Source: Ulva prolifera (Eukaryota > Chlorophyta > Ulvophyceae > Ulvales > Ulvaceae). From it: 64,000 nucleotides of DNA. Both the position numbers and the translations under genes were made by a program. This document shows, in pieces, positions 10,387 to 23,075 of this stretch (its first letter is position 1; the number at the start of each line of letters is the position of its first letter). Under the pieces are notes generated by a model. That model ran no database searches, was not told the DNA's origin, and worked only from the letters and a program-made list of their open reading frames with translations. The stretch is taken from contig CM041197.1 in the NCBI GenBank assembly GCA_023078555.1, positions 9,916,552-9,980,551 of the forward strand, written 5' to 3'.

Positions 10387-13300
10387 CTATGCTGTGCCGC
10401 CATACACCTCACTCACGACCTCCTGAATCCCACACCAGCAGAGCCTCCCGCTGCCTGCGCGCTCCCACCACTCGCGATCCCAGCGGCATGCACACTCCCC
10501 TGCGACGCCTCCATACCCCAAACCCCCCTCCGCCACCGACCCGGCCGTGAAGTCGCGGGAGAGCTGCGCAGACGCCTCGAGGGCCTCCGTCAGCTCGGCG
10601 CCGAGCGCGTCGACGGCCTGCCGCAGCAGCTTTGGCGTCAGCACCAGGATCTCCCAGGGTGCCGTGAGTTCCGCGATCTGGTCGAGCTCCCGCTGCGGCC
10701 CGGACGGCTCGAGCGTACCGCCGCGGGAAGCATGCTGCACGAGCCCACCTGCGCCCCTCCAGCCGCCGCCGCTCCTGCGCGCCGCCTCGATTGCAAATGC
10801 GGAGCCGTTTGCGCCGGTATCCTCCGCGTCACTGGCCGGTGCGGCGGGGACACCTGCGGAGGGGAAGGCTCCCGGTGAAATGCGCCAATTGTGTGATTTC
10901 AGTGCGAGCCATGGCCGCGAGCCGGCTTCCAGGGCACAGCTGGGCAGGGTTCCGTTTGCACCCTGAGATGGCACCGCTGGTGATGTGTGCCTCGTAGCCT
11001 CTACTGCGCAGGTGGCTGCCATTGATCGCCTGGATGTGTCGCCACTCGGCGAATCATCGGCTGAGTGAGCAGACTGAGCGCTGTGGGGTGGCCGGTCAGC
11101 GGTGGGCGCAGATGAGTTTCGGGCCTGCTTTTTCTTGGGGAAGGCGAGCCTTGGCGGTAACTTCTTGAGCACGCGGGAGCCTTGCGCCAGCAGCGACGTC
11201 TTTGCATTGGACAACTTCTTGCGGAGCTTCGCCCGTGTAGCTTTTGGCGCGATGTCATCAACTATCGGTCCCACCTGTAGACACAGCCGAGCTGATTCTG
11301 GCGCAGTGATCAACCGCCAACACTGCAGGTAGATCCCTGTGCTAATGGCATACGTGATGACGCGAATCATGTATGGCTGCAGATCTGTACTGCTTTGGAG
11401 TTCACTTGCACATGACAGAAGAACTGTACCCAGAGCCGTGGTTGGCCCGACACAGCCGCAGTGGAAGGGCCAGCACGAAGCCAATATACAGTACCATGCG
11501 CAGCCCCCGCCAGCGATAGAAGTGCCTCATAAGGAGCTCTCGCTGAGTCAGCGCACCATCAGGAAGGAATGGGGAGCAGGCTTGTGCAGAGCTTCAGCAC
11601 CCTCGAGCGGCACCAACAAGGGGTGCAAGGTTCAAGCCTGGGCCGCACCACTCGTTTCACACTGCGCCATGCCCTCCCCACCTCGTCGCCCAGGCCGTGC
11701 TCATGCATGCGCCGATGTGCGCTGTCGGCCGCGTCCGCCGCCTGCGACCGCACCGCCTCTGCGACCCCCTCAAGCCACGTGGCCCCCTGCGCCGCCGTGC
11801 GGTCCGCCCAAGCCCGGCCGCGCTCCCCGGTGCGCCGCAGCAGCCGCCCGCTGCGCTCGGCGCCGCGGTGCACCGCGTCCCGCGTGCGCCGCAGCCAGGC
11901 GGCACTGGTGGCCGACGCGTGCAGCGCGTGCGCGGCCACCTGCCGCCGCAGCTGGTACAGCGCAACGCGGGCGAGGGACGTCACGGAGGGGCGCCGCCGG
12001 GCGGCGGTCCTCGTCGCCAGCGACACGAAGCGGGTCTCCGCGGAAGCGCACGTCTCGTTGAGGGAAACCCATGCATGAGCGACCTGCGCATGCATGCCGT
12101 CTGCGGCACGACTGTGGGCAGACCCAACAATCAGACAAATTATAGATTCCACGAGCATGGCCTCCATGACAGGGTCCTCTCCCATATCGCCATGTATCAC
12201 GGCAAACCTTCTACAGCCCGGAAACTGTGGCCTCCTGGAACTGGAAAAGCGACCCGATGTAGCGGCATGCGAGCTACAGTCACTCCACAAATGTCACACC
12301 AGCCAGGCCAAACACACAGCACTGTACGTACTGGCTTGTCACGCACACTCGCTGGCTCCAGCTGCACAGTCCAGAAATGCGTGCATACAGATGCAGCAGT
12401 CACAGAATGGTTCCTGCTTGCCGCAGGCCGAGGGGACGAGCACGTCCACGCGGAGGGGCCGTTGCCTCCATCACAACACAAACAAGCATCTGCAATGCAA
12501 GGGGGAGAGGCTGGGCGGACCCGTGTGGCCGAGGCTCGCCAGGCATCACCGGCGGCAAACAGGTCATGCTGCAGCTCCGCCACCACGCCGAGCGCGGCAT
12601 GTGCAGCCTCCGCCTCCACCCCGCCAAGCTGCCCCTCTCCGTCCAGCCACTCGATTTCACGCATGGGCGAGACTCCCGCCACGCTGCTGTGGGGGCCACC
12701 TGCGTCACGCTGCACTGCAGCTCGTGTTGCCGAGTGCAGGCCGCGAGTTGCTGCCGCCATGTTTGCACGCGCGGCTGCGGCGTCCTGGAGTGCCATCGTC
12801 AGGTCGACCAGCTGGCTCCCTAAAAACAGAGCTGCGATCAAAGGATAACCATCACGGAGTCCAAGTTTTGTGGATGTGTGTTTTTATCCCATCCGTCAGG
12901 GCGAATAACGACGCCGCCGCAGCGCGGCAGAGCATGCATGCGGTGACATATGCCGAGCCGTCGGGCCTCCGGACTGGGGAGTTTTCCGCCCAAAAAAATG
13001 GACTGTGCTCACACATGCATCGGCTTCGTGTGGTACACATGCCAAACCCCATGCACACGAAGGTTGCGCTGCACACCGATCCTGAACACGCATGAGTGGT
13101 CCAGCCTGACGGAGCAGGGAATTGCAGGCGCCGCGCACGTGCGGAGGGACACGCATGCATCCGCATCGGCCATGCCACAAAACACCAACACCACAGACGG
13201 CTGACGCAGCTCGTGGCGGCACGTACGCTTGAGGTCAGACAATGTGGCCTCCAGGTCCGCGGACGCCTTCTCCCACGACGCCGGGATCGGGGCCGCCGCG

Positions 13301-15166
13301 TGGTCCAGCGCCACGCGCAGACGCCCCTGCGCCACCTCCGCCGCCGACACAACCTCCAGCGAAGCAGCCACCGTTGCGCGGCGGTCGAACACAGTGTCAC
13401 GGCCAGAGGCGCCGGCTGCGCGTACGCCCTCCGGGTCTGCCTGGACGTGGCTGTTCAGGGTGTCCAACAGAGATGCGAGCTGGCGCACATCTGCGGCGGC
13501 GGGTGCGGGCCGGGCAGGGTGCACTTGCCGCAGCGCATTGAAGCCAAGCAGGCACACCGCGGCCACAGCGCACACAGCAGCCGCGGCAAAAAACAGCCAT
13601 CGAAGCACGTTGCGCATGCATGTAGACCATGCACTTGCAGGATGGTTGCCAGGCAGGTGAGCAAGGCCGGAGCGGCGTCCAGATTTGGTGCAGCTTCGAG
13701 CGGCACGAGTGTGGCCGGATGCGCGGGGGATGCGCGTTGCAGGGGTGGACGCAGGCGCGGCCGGGCGGCCACCAGCGCTGCGCGCGTGCCGGTTTCTTGG
13801 CAAGCGCGGAGGGGTGACCGGAGCCGTGTGTGCACTTGCAGTGCCGCGGTGCGGGGCGCCACCGCAGCTGCCAGCGTCGCTCGCATCGTGTCCATGCATG
13901 GACGCATGCGACAGCATACACGACGATGTCAAAGTTGCTGATGTCAGCGGCGACTCCGCAGGTTCGTTGGCGTCGCCGTCGGTGTGATGCCCGTAGGCGG
14001 GGCTGAGGTCCGAGGCGCCGTCGGGCTCGCGTGCCTGGGCGTGGAATGACGCCAGCATGCGTGTGCGCTTCGGCCCTCGCTGCGGCGGCGCATCAGATCC
14101 CTGCCGCAGCGCCGGAGGCAGGTCCGAGTCGGCGGGGGCGGTAACGAGGTGCCAGTCCAGGTCCACCGGGGGTGACACTCTACCGCCAGTTGACGGAGAA
14201 AGGCCAAGGGCTGCGTCAGCATCTGCTGCGGAAGGCGCAGAGCGGTGTTGTGGCCACAGGTACGAACTTGTGCTCGCCGTGCATGACGAGGGCTCCGGGG
14301 GAGCTGGCACAGAGTGTTGCCGGGCCGTGGCGCTGGGGTTTTTGGTAAATGAGGCGCGGGCCTGTGACGCGAGCGGGCTTGAGGAGGCCTTTGGGGGTGC
14401 ACGGGGCGATGAGGCCAAGCGGAGTCCCTGCAGATGCAAGTGTGTCAAGGCGTGTCGCAGCTCTCTCTCGGACTCTGGCTCGTGCCATAATGTGCAAGTC
14501 AGGTGAAGAACATAGAGGAACTTGCGAACGTGGTGTGGGGGTAATGGTCCATTTGGTGTGTGGGGTGGGCGGATGATTTGCGATTGTCCTTGCCCACAGC
14601 GTGCATCATCCAGGTGCGCAGATCTCTCCAGTGGCTTGAGATATGCATGCATTTCTGATACACATGCAGGGTGCTGCTGCGCAGCAACAGCCCTACAGGT
14701 TCTGTTTGCAACACCAGTCGTTTGATGACACACGTTGCTTACCCTTACGCGGCAGAGACAAAAGTTGGCCGTGGGCCAGGCGTTCCCCGGCGCAGTGTCA
14801 AGTTTTGGTCCAATGTTGACTCTGGCAGAAAATGTGAATGAAACATGTCCCTGAAATCTGGCGACATACGCAAACGTCGCTGGAACAGACGGAAATATGG
14901 GTCCGAACGCTCACATGTCCATGGATCGCAGGGTCGTCTGTGACCGTATCGTCAGATAGCTCTGTAAGGTGATCTTGTCCGTCGTGGCTCCAACTGCCGC
15001 TGGAGGTCCTGGCGTAGCCACTGCGAGCACTTTCTGCGTCAATCGACATCGACTCGATGCCGTTCGGTGGGGTAGCCCCACGCCTGCTCCTCACGTCGCG
15101 AGCTGCGTTGGCCACGTCTCTATTTCCATACGGAGAATCCATCTGCATAAGATCCCAGCCGATCAT
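10387..15166 (-). CDS. Membrane-anchored helical protein of unknown function (1023 residues)
   Basis: I do not recognise this protein. Five exons join in phase: 15166-14915, 14427-13227, 12819-12521, 12083-11652 and 11274-10387 (TAG at 10389-10387). The first ~355 residues are Ser/Pro/Ala-rich and probably disordered. One clear membrane segment follows at about 359-380 (VLRWLFFAAAAVCAVAAVCLLGF). After it come long Ala/Arg/Glu/Gln-rich segments predicted helical, for example QLASLLDTLNSHV, EVAQGRLRVALDHA, KASADLEATLSDLK, QLVDLTMALQDAAAARANMA and LARVALYQLRRQVAAHAL. A basic region (ATRAKLRKKLSNAK, KKLPPRLAFPKKK) precedes another low-complexity stretch and a last helix (LLRQAVDALGAELTEALEAS). 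The shape suggests a single-pass membrane protein with a large helical-bundle domain. ATG 15166 is the first in-frame Met I could support; the third donor (GTCCGC at 12520) is chosen on phase and is the weakest junction. Confidence 0.55.
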
Positions 15167-17023
15167 ATTTCTGCCTGGGATGCAGCATGAAATGGCCTGC
15201 AACACGTACTGCGGGGATCAGATGTTCAGCCACTGCATTGTCACTCATCAGCGCACAGCATACGTGAACAGCCACGCCCCCAACAGAGTAAACTATACGA
15301 TTTTCGCGGCGTGGTATGAACGACCTTGAATCTGCTTGCTCACAGTGCTCCCTCGATCGATGTATGCAGCAATTGAACGGTACTGAGCTGGACGGACAGA
15401 TGCCCTTTTTGGGAACTGCTCATGAAGTGGCAACCAGACACGTATTTACCCGTGACACATTCTCAAATTGCGAAAGCAGTGACGTCGTCTGAGGGCTGAC
15501 AATGGCTTGGTTCAGAAGCTCATTGCCTTTTCCAATCGCTGCTGTGCTATCAGCGAGGAAGCTGATCAAGCAGCAGCACATGACTACTATGTGACGGTGT
15601 CAAATTTAGAATGCTGTACAAAGTCAGGTGAAGTCGACGCAAGCGCTATGCGATCCTGTCTGACACACAGTGTGGCATCAGAACGACAACACGCACCTGG
15701 CAAAACCGTTGTCAGAGTTGATCCTCAGCATAGACTCAGACAGATTCACCTGTTGCAAGATTGATTGGTCGCCTTTCTCGAATACGAGGAAATGTCTTTG
15801 TCTTCGTCGACCTTCAACGTGCTCTGACAGAAAGCCAAGGCTACAGACTGACACGGGTGGACCAAGTTCCTGCTACACAAGTATCGCTTAGGCAACTTGT
15901 ATGGTATATGTATGCGTGGAGGCTTCACTGCAAGAGTCCAACGCATTACAGACAGGGCTCGTGGGAAGCCGCGTCATGTGCCATGCACACTCATCACCGG
16001 ATCCTTTCACGAAAATCCGCGGCCAGGTCCAAGCGGCCAGGCTGCAGCAAGGACAAAGCAAAGTGATCTCGCCGCTGTCAATCAAATTCGTTTTTTCCGT
16101 CCTCTGCTCGCACGTGTATATGTGGTCGTGAGATGATAACGATGCCGATTGGTCAATGTTGCAGAATTCTGGTCCTCTACGCACACTGGCTACTGGCTTC
16201 AAGGTGTCAGCAGAAAATTTCCTCTGTTCTGCGCAATAATTTGCAGCTTTGACATGGTGCCTTACACCGCAGCTGGTGCATGTCCTGGATTCACGTCACG
16301 AGGTAGCAGCTGATGTTGCCACCTGGTTTTTACTAGCTATCTGAAGTTAGAGGTAAAATATCGTATATGTTGTGGTGATGCTCGTCTTGTTGGTCTGTAC
16401 TCAGGCTTTTGGGGCGATCATCTTGACCTGCTGAACGAGAGCCACGCGAACTCAGATGAGCCCGCTGGATCATGTTGCCCAGCGGCTGAGTTCAAATTGA
16501 TGCGCCCAGAGAAGATATCGTGCTTTTGAATTATAGCTGTGTTGTCCGGCGGGCTCCGAAAATAGTGGAAGTGAAAAGCCGGGATCGAATCGTTCGATCA
16601 GCCGGCGAGTTGATATGCAGTCCCATTTCACGATCAGGAAGTTGAAAACAGTGTCATCGGCAATCCATCTGACTCGATGTCACGCCAAGACTCGGTAACC
16701 ACCAGGTGCTGTCTGTGTGTGGACGCCGTGTGAACATCGATTCCTGTCAGCTGGCTTGGAAAAAATTGTGACCCAGCTGCATGCCTCTGACGTAGGACAC
16801 ATTCATTACAGTGGGACTTGCTGGCTTCGGTCGCGCACAAACAGGGCCGCCGTCCTAGGCATCTCTCGCACCATCAGCTGGATGAGTGGTGCCTGGGTAA
16901 CAGCAAACGCAACAATCGCCACCCTCCGAAGGCATTCGAGTCACCCGGGAGAAGCGCAGTCCACTGCGACTTATGGTTGCTGTGCAGGTTTCACATGAAA
17001 GCAAGGTTTGCTACGAGGTTGGT

Positions 17024-17115
17024 GTGTTACAAGGACAAAGCAAGCAAGGAAGGTAGCGCCGCGAGCAACAACCAGAGGAACCCACACCACGCAATGAGCC
17101 ACACGCAACGAGCCA
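17024..17115 (-). repeat. Copy 1 of a ~90-bp dispersed repeat
   Basis: Read on the minus strand it contains CTGGTTGTTGCTCGCGGCGC followed by TACCTTCCTTGCTTGCTTTG and ends in CTTGTAACAC. The same string recurs with small changes at 56190-56270 and 62005-62100, and in more degraded form near 60935-61030 and 61800-61870. Confidence 0.8.
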
Positions 17116-17395
17116 CACGCAGCGCACACCCACACACCCACGTAACGGCAGCACCCGCGCTGGCCACAGCCACACAGCCACACACACCCCCAAACACACA
17201 CAAGCCGCCCACCCCATACCCACAAGCACACCCACACGCCCACCCCCACCCCCACCCCGCGAACCAGCCAGGCGGAAGAGCGCCGACAGCACACGCAGCC
17301 AAGGCTGCCGAACAAAGAAACAGCGAGACCCCGACAACAACCCCCCGCCCTGGGGAGCCCCCCCCCCCCCCCCCCCCAACACAAGGTTGGTGTGT
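17104..17395. repeat. A/C-rich low-complexity tract
   Basis: Almost pyrimidine-only C plus A on the plus strand, with repeated CACACCCAC and CCCACAC words, ending in a run of 20 C at 17358-17377. Long open frames here, on both strands, result from low complexity. Confidence 0.85.
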
Positions 17396-17609
17396 GAACA
17401 CATTGGCCATGGCTTAAGTTCAATTGTTCACAACAGTGTCCGCTGTCGAAGGGGAGCTGGTGTACACGATTATGAGCTGAATGTTTGCGATGCAGCTGTG
17501 CTGTTAATTCCATCTGGATGTGCCCCGGAGACACCACCACCTCTTTGAATAAGTATCTCGAGCATTTCAAACTCGGAGGTGTAATTCCGGTCATCATTAG
17601 GGAGTTACA

Positions 17610-18350
17610 ACTCCGTATACGTGTATATATACGGTACATTTATACGTGTAAGGTTATACGCGTACAATTCTTGAAATTTTATACGGTGTATACGGCGTGT
17701 ATATGGCAGTATACGGTGTCCTCTCAGCTGTGCAGTGTCCACCGGGGAAAAGGACGTAAACGGTTGCGAAGCAGCCCTTCCGAGCCACGAATACAGCAGC
17801 AGTGCACGCCTGACGTTGTATTCATTACCATTATTGGGCAGAGAGGCAACTGCCGTTTGTGACAACACACTCTGAACGCTGGACGAGTCAACAGACCTCG
17901 GAATACCGTCTGCAACAGCATTGGGCGAGCTGTCCGCGGTAGAACCATTCGATGGCGAAGCTCGTGGTTTTCAGCTGCCTCGTAAGGCTGTGCGTAAGCA
18001 ATGGCTGGTGGAAAAGAGTACAGTGCATCTACGAGTCAATTTAGGGCTGGAGCAAGCACAGAAAATGATTCTCGTGCAGCACAATGGACCATTGACTCCC
18101 AGTGAGCGTGACCAACTGTTTACCGTTGATTGAGATGCGTGTGGAGTCAGGCACCAGTGAACATAGGCATAACGACCTTGTGAAGTTGTGCCTCATGTTC
18201 CTGAGCATATGGTCCTTTATACTGCGTGAGCGCATGAAAGCTGTATACGGCATGATTGTACGACTGTACGGCAAAGTATACGATGTATACGTCTCGATAT
18301 GGTGTATACGTATACGGCAGTATAATTTGTGCACATGTTTATACGGCCTC
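17610..18350. repeat. Two clusters of TATACG / GTATAC words
   Basis: Near 17610-17725 and again near 18236-18350 the sequence repeats TATACGG, GTATACG and their complements at irregular spacing. The word is rare in the rest of the window. Function unknown. Confidence 0.6.
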
Positions 18351-19475
18351 GTTACCCCCTAGTCATCATACATGAGTTGAGACCAATGATACTGCGTGGC
18401 GACATGCAGCCCAGAGTGGGGCCAGCGGTGCATATGCGTGTGCAGTTAATCGCCTGAAAAAACTGCCGCTGCTTGCACTGGGGATGCACCGTGGCGCTTT
18501 TTGGTCCCGGTGGATGTTCGCCACAGCTCAAATTGCAATGCCTTCCACTCGCAAGTCCCAGCGTCTTCATGGACAACATGTTCAAGGTGATCAACAGATG
18601 GTGGTATATGTCATCACACTACATGCAGCTGGCAGGCTCTCCAGTCTTGCATAGGATTCAAATGTAGTGACGATGTCAGCTGCAGCTCTGTGTTAGATTC
18701 ATATCAGCATGCACAAAGTCGCCAAGTCCCCGGTAAGATTCAGGTTGATGGGTTCAGGCACTGTGGCAGCAGTGCCGCACGGTGGCACGCTGTAGATAAC
18801 AAAAATCAACAGATTTAAGTTCAAAGTGCCAGTGCATGCAGAGTTCAGTGTGACTTTGCTATGATGCTTGAGACACAAATACGATTTATCCTGATTCTGA
18901 TATGGCTTTGAGGCTCTTCTTTCAAGATTGCCAGCCAATGTGGACACAGTCACTCAGACAAACAGGCGCATGCCTTCCGAATCGCGTCTGACCGACAATG
19001 TGTGCAAATACGGCTTAAAAAATTCAAGATGGAGTCTGTTGAACCATTCAAGGAACTGTTAAGGATCATGTCAGGCATTTCGCAGTCATCTGCGGGCAGC
19101 CTGCAAGCGTGGGCACTAAACAGATGTTTGGTTACATGAGACTCCACCAACATTCATTCAGGCGCAACACCGATCAGTAAGATGCTCCACCTGTTTTTGC
19201 CTACATTTTGACTGTTAGGAAAGTCAGTCTTCCATGCACCCCAGCATCCTTTCCGGAAAAAAGCGCAGTATGCACTGGGATTTTGAGCATGGCAGTTGCC
19301 ACAATGTTTGTACGAAAACTTCCTCAGACCCAACACCGTCAAAATGCGACATTTTGCTCGCTCCATATTTCTGTCAACGCCTTGTGATGCCAGTCTGTAA
19401 GAGTGACTCAGCTGCGAAATGGCAATTTCCCCTTCGAGAATGCAACCTGTACATCGCCTTGAGCCTTTTCGTCGT

Positions 19476-22400
19476 CTACTGAGGCTCAGGGTCAGGGAGA
19501 TGCTTGGAAATGAAGGCAATGAGGTCGGTAGTGGTCACGATCGCCACCGGTTTTGCTGTCGGTGCGGATGGGTCATCGACAATGTACACTCGATGCACAC
19601 GTTTGGCTAGCATCATGTCAATTGCCAGAGACACTGGTGTGTCTGCCCCGCACGTGATCAGAGGCACCTACACACACGTGGAGAGCGTCAGTAGGTCAAC
19701 CTGCAGGTTGTGTGCATTTGCAGCAGTGCTGTATGGACAACAGGGCATCAAACAGGCATGGCTGCAGGGCAGTGCCGCCAACAATCAGAAGCACTCGGCA
19801 GCATGTACAACAGACGATGCATGCTTTAAACAGAGATAGACGCTAACGGTCCACTGTCGATTGAACAACGTGATGGGTGCCATGCTCACATCTGTGATGC
19901 TTCACTCAGCAGTGTGAGTGAACACTGCTGAGTGACGCATCACAGATGTGAGTATTAAGCAAGGACTTCTTAGGTGCCATAGATCGATGTCGATTGGCTT
20001 CCTGTCAAGCTACTCCTTACAAATACGATGCCCATTGTAAGGAGAGCCTTAGTAAGGCGATAGACATCACGTCTGCACAAGACAGAGGCAAGGCGAACAG
20101 TGCCACAGTGCCATTCGGAATCCGCACGCAGCAAAACCAAATTCCGACTGACACAGCGCAGCGATAGGAAACGAAGCAAGCCAGGACGATGGAGTAAAGC
20201 CTGGCTGACTGCTGGGCTTTCGGTCTGGAATGCACATCGTCTCCACCGCCAAGGTGTATACACTGTGAAGAAAACAAAGTACCTACATCTTGAATAAGAA
20301 TGCCGTAGGACAGCAACAAGAACACTGCACACGCACGGTGATGGCAACGAGGTCCTACTGAACTGCCACAGGACGCACACGACGACGTCGGCGGTGCGGA
20401 GTGGATGGCCACCAGACAACAGTGGACGGAAACCACCGACATGGAGTGTCCGGGTTGCGATGGCATCCGCACTCCACAAACGCAGGCGGAGGCACGCACC
20501 GAGCTGGTGGAGGTCTTCCCTTGCGCAAAGAATTGGTGGGAGGAGGGCGCGGTGGGCGCGGGCTTGCGGCGTCCGCTGCCCGCGTCGCCATCGTCGCCGT
20601 TGGAGGGGCCGCCGCCGGAGGAGGTCGAGCGGCGGAGGTCGCCGTCGAGCGCACAGCTGCCGACGTACACGGCATCATGCAGCAGCCCCAGGAATTCCCC
20701 GACGGGCAGCGCGAGCACGCCAAAGTGGTTCGGCTGCAGGTACCTGCACCACACGCGACACCGCTCACGGCGAGCCTGACGTGTGCATGCACCGGCGTTT
20801 AGCATACAGCTGAAATGCCGCGGAACGCCCTTGCTTGAGAACGGTACCAAATTCGTACACCCGCGATGCTGCTCATGATCTGGAATTTGGTATCTGAGTG
20901 GTCAGGGAGAGCCGGGGCACACCGAAGGTCGGAGCTTGAGAGGTTGGTCACCAAGCTGCCATCCGGCGCCAGGACCGCGACCGCGGAGCGGCCTCCACGC
21001 ACGAGCATCGACAGTGCGTGCAGTGTGGATGTGTTGATGTCCACTGAGCTGACTTGGCTCTCAGATGAGATCAGCCCTGCAGGAGCACCTCATCAGATTA
21101 CCACTTGATGTTTTGTTCAGGCAGGACAGGGCGCTGGGCAAGCAGCTCTGACTTGATTAGTGCACACAGGCGTTCAAGAGGATTTCTAGGCTCTGGTGGC
21201 GAGCAGGTGCCCTTCAAAAGGCGCCCAAACAGGGCACAAGTACGTCACGCTGATGACCACACACGTACCAGTTCAACCGGACATGGCATGGACAGCTGTT
21301 GAGCATATCGCTTGGTGTCTATTCCACTGAATACACATGGCCTTTAGCGTGCTCGGATGCTCCATTCCTTGCTGCACGTGCTCTGGAAGGCAGCGCACCT
21401 GCATCCTGTAAGCTTTGCTGCGCCCATGCTGCTGTCGCGTAGTGCGCATGCATGTACTTCAAGACGTCCATCTGGCTGATGACGGCGTCTATCGTGCCTG
21501 CAGCATCAAAGAGTGCGATGCGATGCACCGGTGGCATGCCTCCGGAGCCGAGGAAATACCTGAAGCACGTCACACTGAGCTTACAGCTCCCACCCCGATA
21601 CAAAAAAACGATCCTTCTGCCTATGCTTTGGTACAGGCTTGCCTCTACTCAAACTGCACGCAGAGCAGGTACGAAACCGCATATGAAACGCTGCACGTAA
21701 GCTCAAGAGCGACAATTGATCAGCCCAAGAACGTATGGTGGCATGCGAAAGGATGCGATGGCCTGGGAATGGAGTCCTAGGCAATAGCTGGATCCTTTCA
21801 CAGACTACCCAGCCTTGATGCACGCGTTGTGGTGTTGACCGACCAATTGTATAGCTGGACACAGCATCGAGGATGGATGCCATGTTGCAGATGCACGTGC
21901 CGCCCCTCGAGGTGCAATGTTCGGCATCACCAGAGTCCAGTGCAGTGGGACATAATGTTTCAAACTTGGCGAGGACTCTGCTGTGATGGTCTGATTCAGT
22001 CTCAATCACTGAGACCCGCAGTAACAGAATCTTACAGCATTGCGGTAACTGCACATGCCATCACAATTCACAGGCAAAGGAGGCGCAGGACCTCTGGAGT
22101 GAATCACCTGTGTATGGCGGGCTTGAGTGGCATGGCCCGTTCCCCATCGTACACCAGCTGTTTGTCATCTCCACCTGCAATGGCGCCTACACGGTGCGAG
22201 CTCTCCGCAGTTACACAGAGACCATGCATCACACATGTGCTGCTAGCCAAGCTGAACGACTGCATGGCGCAAAAAACAAGTAGGTAGATACGGCACCGTG
22301 CATGACATCGATTCGACCCCAACTACATGGGCGTCGCAAATTGAGGGCTAGCCGAAACACGGCCAGCCAGACGCACAAGCATCGATCCTGGTCACGTAGT

Positions 22401-23075
22401 GCAGGGTAATGTGATTCTCGACCAAGCCATATAGCTGACCTTGTCACAGAGCGTGCTGGCAGGACAAAACACACCCATCAGAGTGACCAAGGACCTCTCT
22501 GCAAAGGCGGGGCCTTCTTGCTCCAAGACGGACATCAAGTGCAACATATTTTTGCCTTCGAGTTTGTCTTCAACAGCTGCACAGAAGGTCACCTGTCAGA
22601 GGGCTTTTCAGAAATGCAGGAAGCATCCCCATGTGAAGATCACAGTGTACATGTACATACATGGGTTGAACACGAATTGTTATAGTTCCGTATCAGTGCA
22701 TACAGTATCAGATTATGAGTCGTTTCACTGTGCGTTTGCTGAGGGTACGACGGTGGCGCACATTTGACGAATTCCCGGACGATGTCATTCACGTCAAGCC
22801 ATCCAAGAAGCTGTGGACGAGGTTGCTCGACTCGCAGCTCCGACAGATCTTCCAAATCTGGGGATATCACTACTGGGGCGCTGAGGATCGAGTTTTGCGC
22901 CAATATCTGCAGGTCAGCGACGACTGTGGACAGCTGCAATCACGGTGGAGCAATGAGGCCAATCATAAATCGAACATACTTTCATGGCCTCGCCAATCGA
23001 TTGATTATGCTCCAATGATACAACAGCCCGTTCATGGCCTTCCGGAGGGAGCACGTCACCCAACGTCTCCGTCAT
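19476..23075 (-). CDS. Four-CBS-domain protein, SNF4/AMPK-gamma type
   Basis: Predicted adenylate-binding regulatory subunit, by family the gamma-type partner of an SNF1/AMPK kinase. Nine exons join in phase: 23075-22980, 22906-22762, 22576-22475, 22174-22108, 21977-21897, 21559-21399, 21076-20923, 20743-20500, 19667-19476 (TAG), giving 413 residues. CBS1 spans about 20-110 (NQSIGEAMK/ILAQNSILSAPVV...LLGWLDVNDIVREFVK). CBS2 is about 140-210 (PPVHRIALFDAAGTIDAVIS, MDVLKYM). CBS3 is about 222-275 (TSTLHALSMLVRGGRSAVAV, LVTNLSSSDLR). CBS4 is about 350-410 (TPVSLAIDMMLAKRVHRVYI, VTTTDLIAFI). A Gly/Ser/Asp-rich loop separates CBS3 from CBS4, after FGVLALPVGEFL, a linker typical of plant SNF4-like proteins. 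ATG 23075 opens the first exon directly. The PV42 or SNF4 subfamily cannot be told by eye. Exons 4 and 5 are the least certain. Confidence 0.85.
19885..19952. repeat. 30-bp inverted repeat hairpin in last intron of the CBS gene
   Basis: Left arm 19885-19914 and right arm 19923-19952 are reverse complements over 30 bp with one mismatch, separated by an 8-base loop. It lies in the intron between 20499 and 19668 of the CBS gene. It could fold as a long RNA hairpin or be the remnant of a small inverted-repeat element. Confidence 0.9.

Larger units (their letters stand above)
15167..19475. other. Region without recognisable genes
   Basis: About 4.3 kb. Contents: a dispersed-repeat copy (17024-17115), an A/C-rich tract (17104-17395) ending in a C run, and two TATACG-rich clusters (17610-17725 and 18236-18350). 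Short minus-strand frames near 18050-18130 (ISINGKQLVTLTGSQWSIVL) and 18700-18950 look mildly protein-like, but I could not join them into a gene. Confidence 0.4.

Noticed and set aside
13009..13226. C-terminal part of the 574-codon minus-strand frame 14733-13009
   Set aside because: A strong GTACGT donor at 13226 with matching phase to the exon at 12819 shows the frame beyond is intron.
16971..17639. Open frames of 130-222 codons in the A/C-rich tract
   Set aside because: Low-complexity Gly/Val/Trp or Thr/His/Pro repeats on opposite strands; no family and part of the dispersed repeat.
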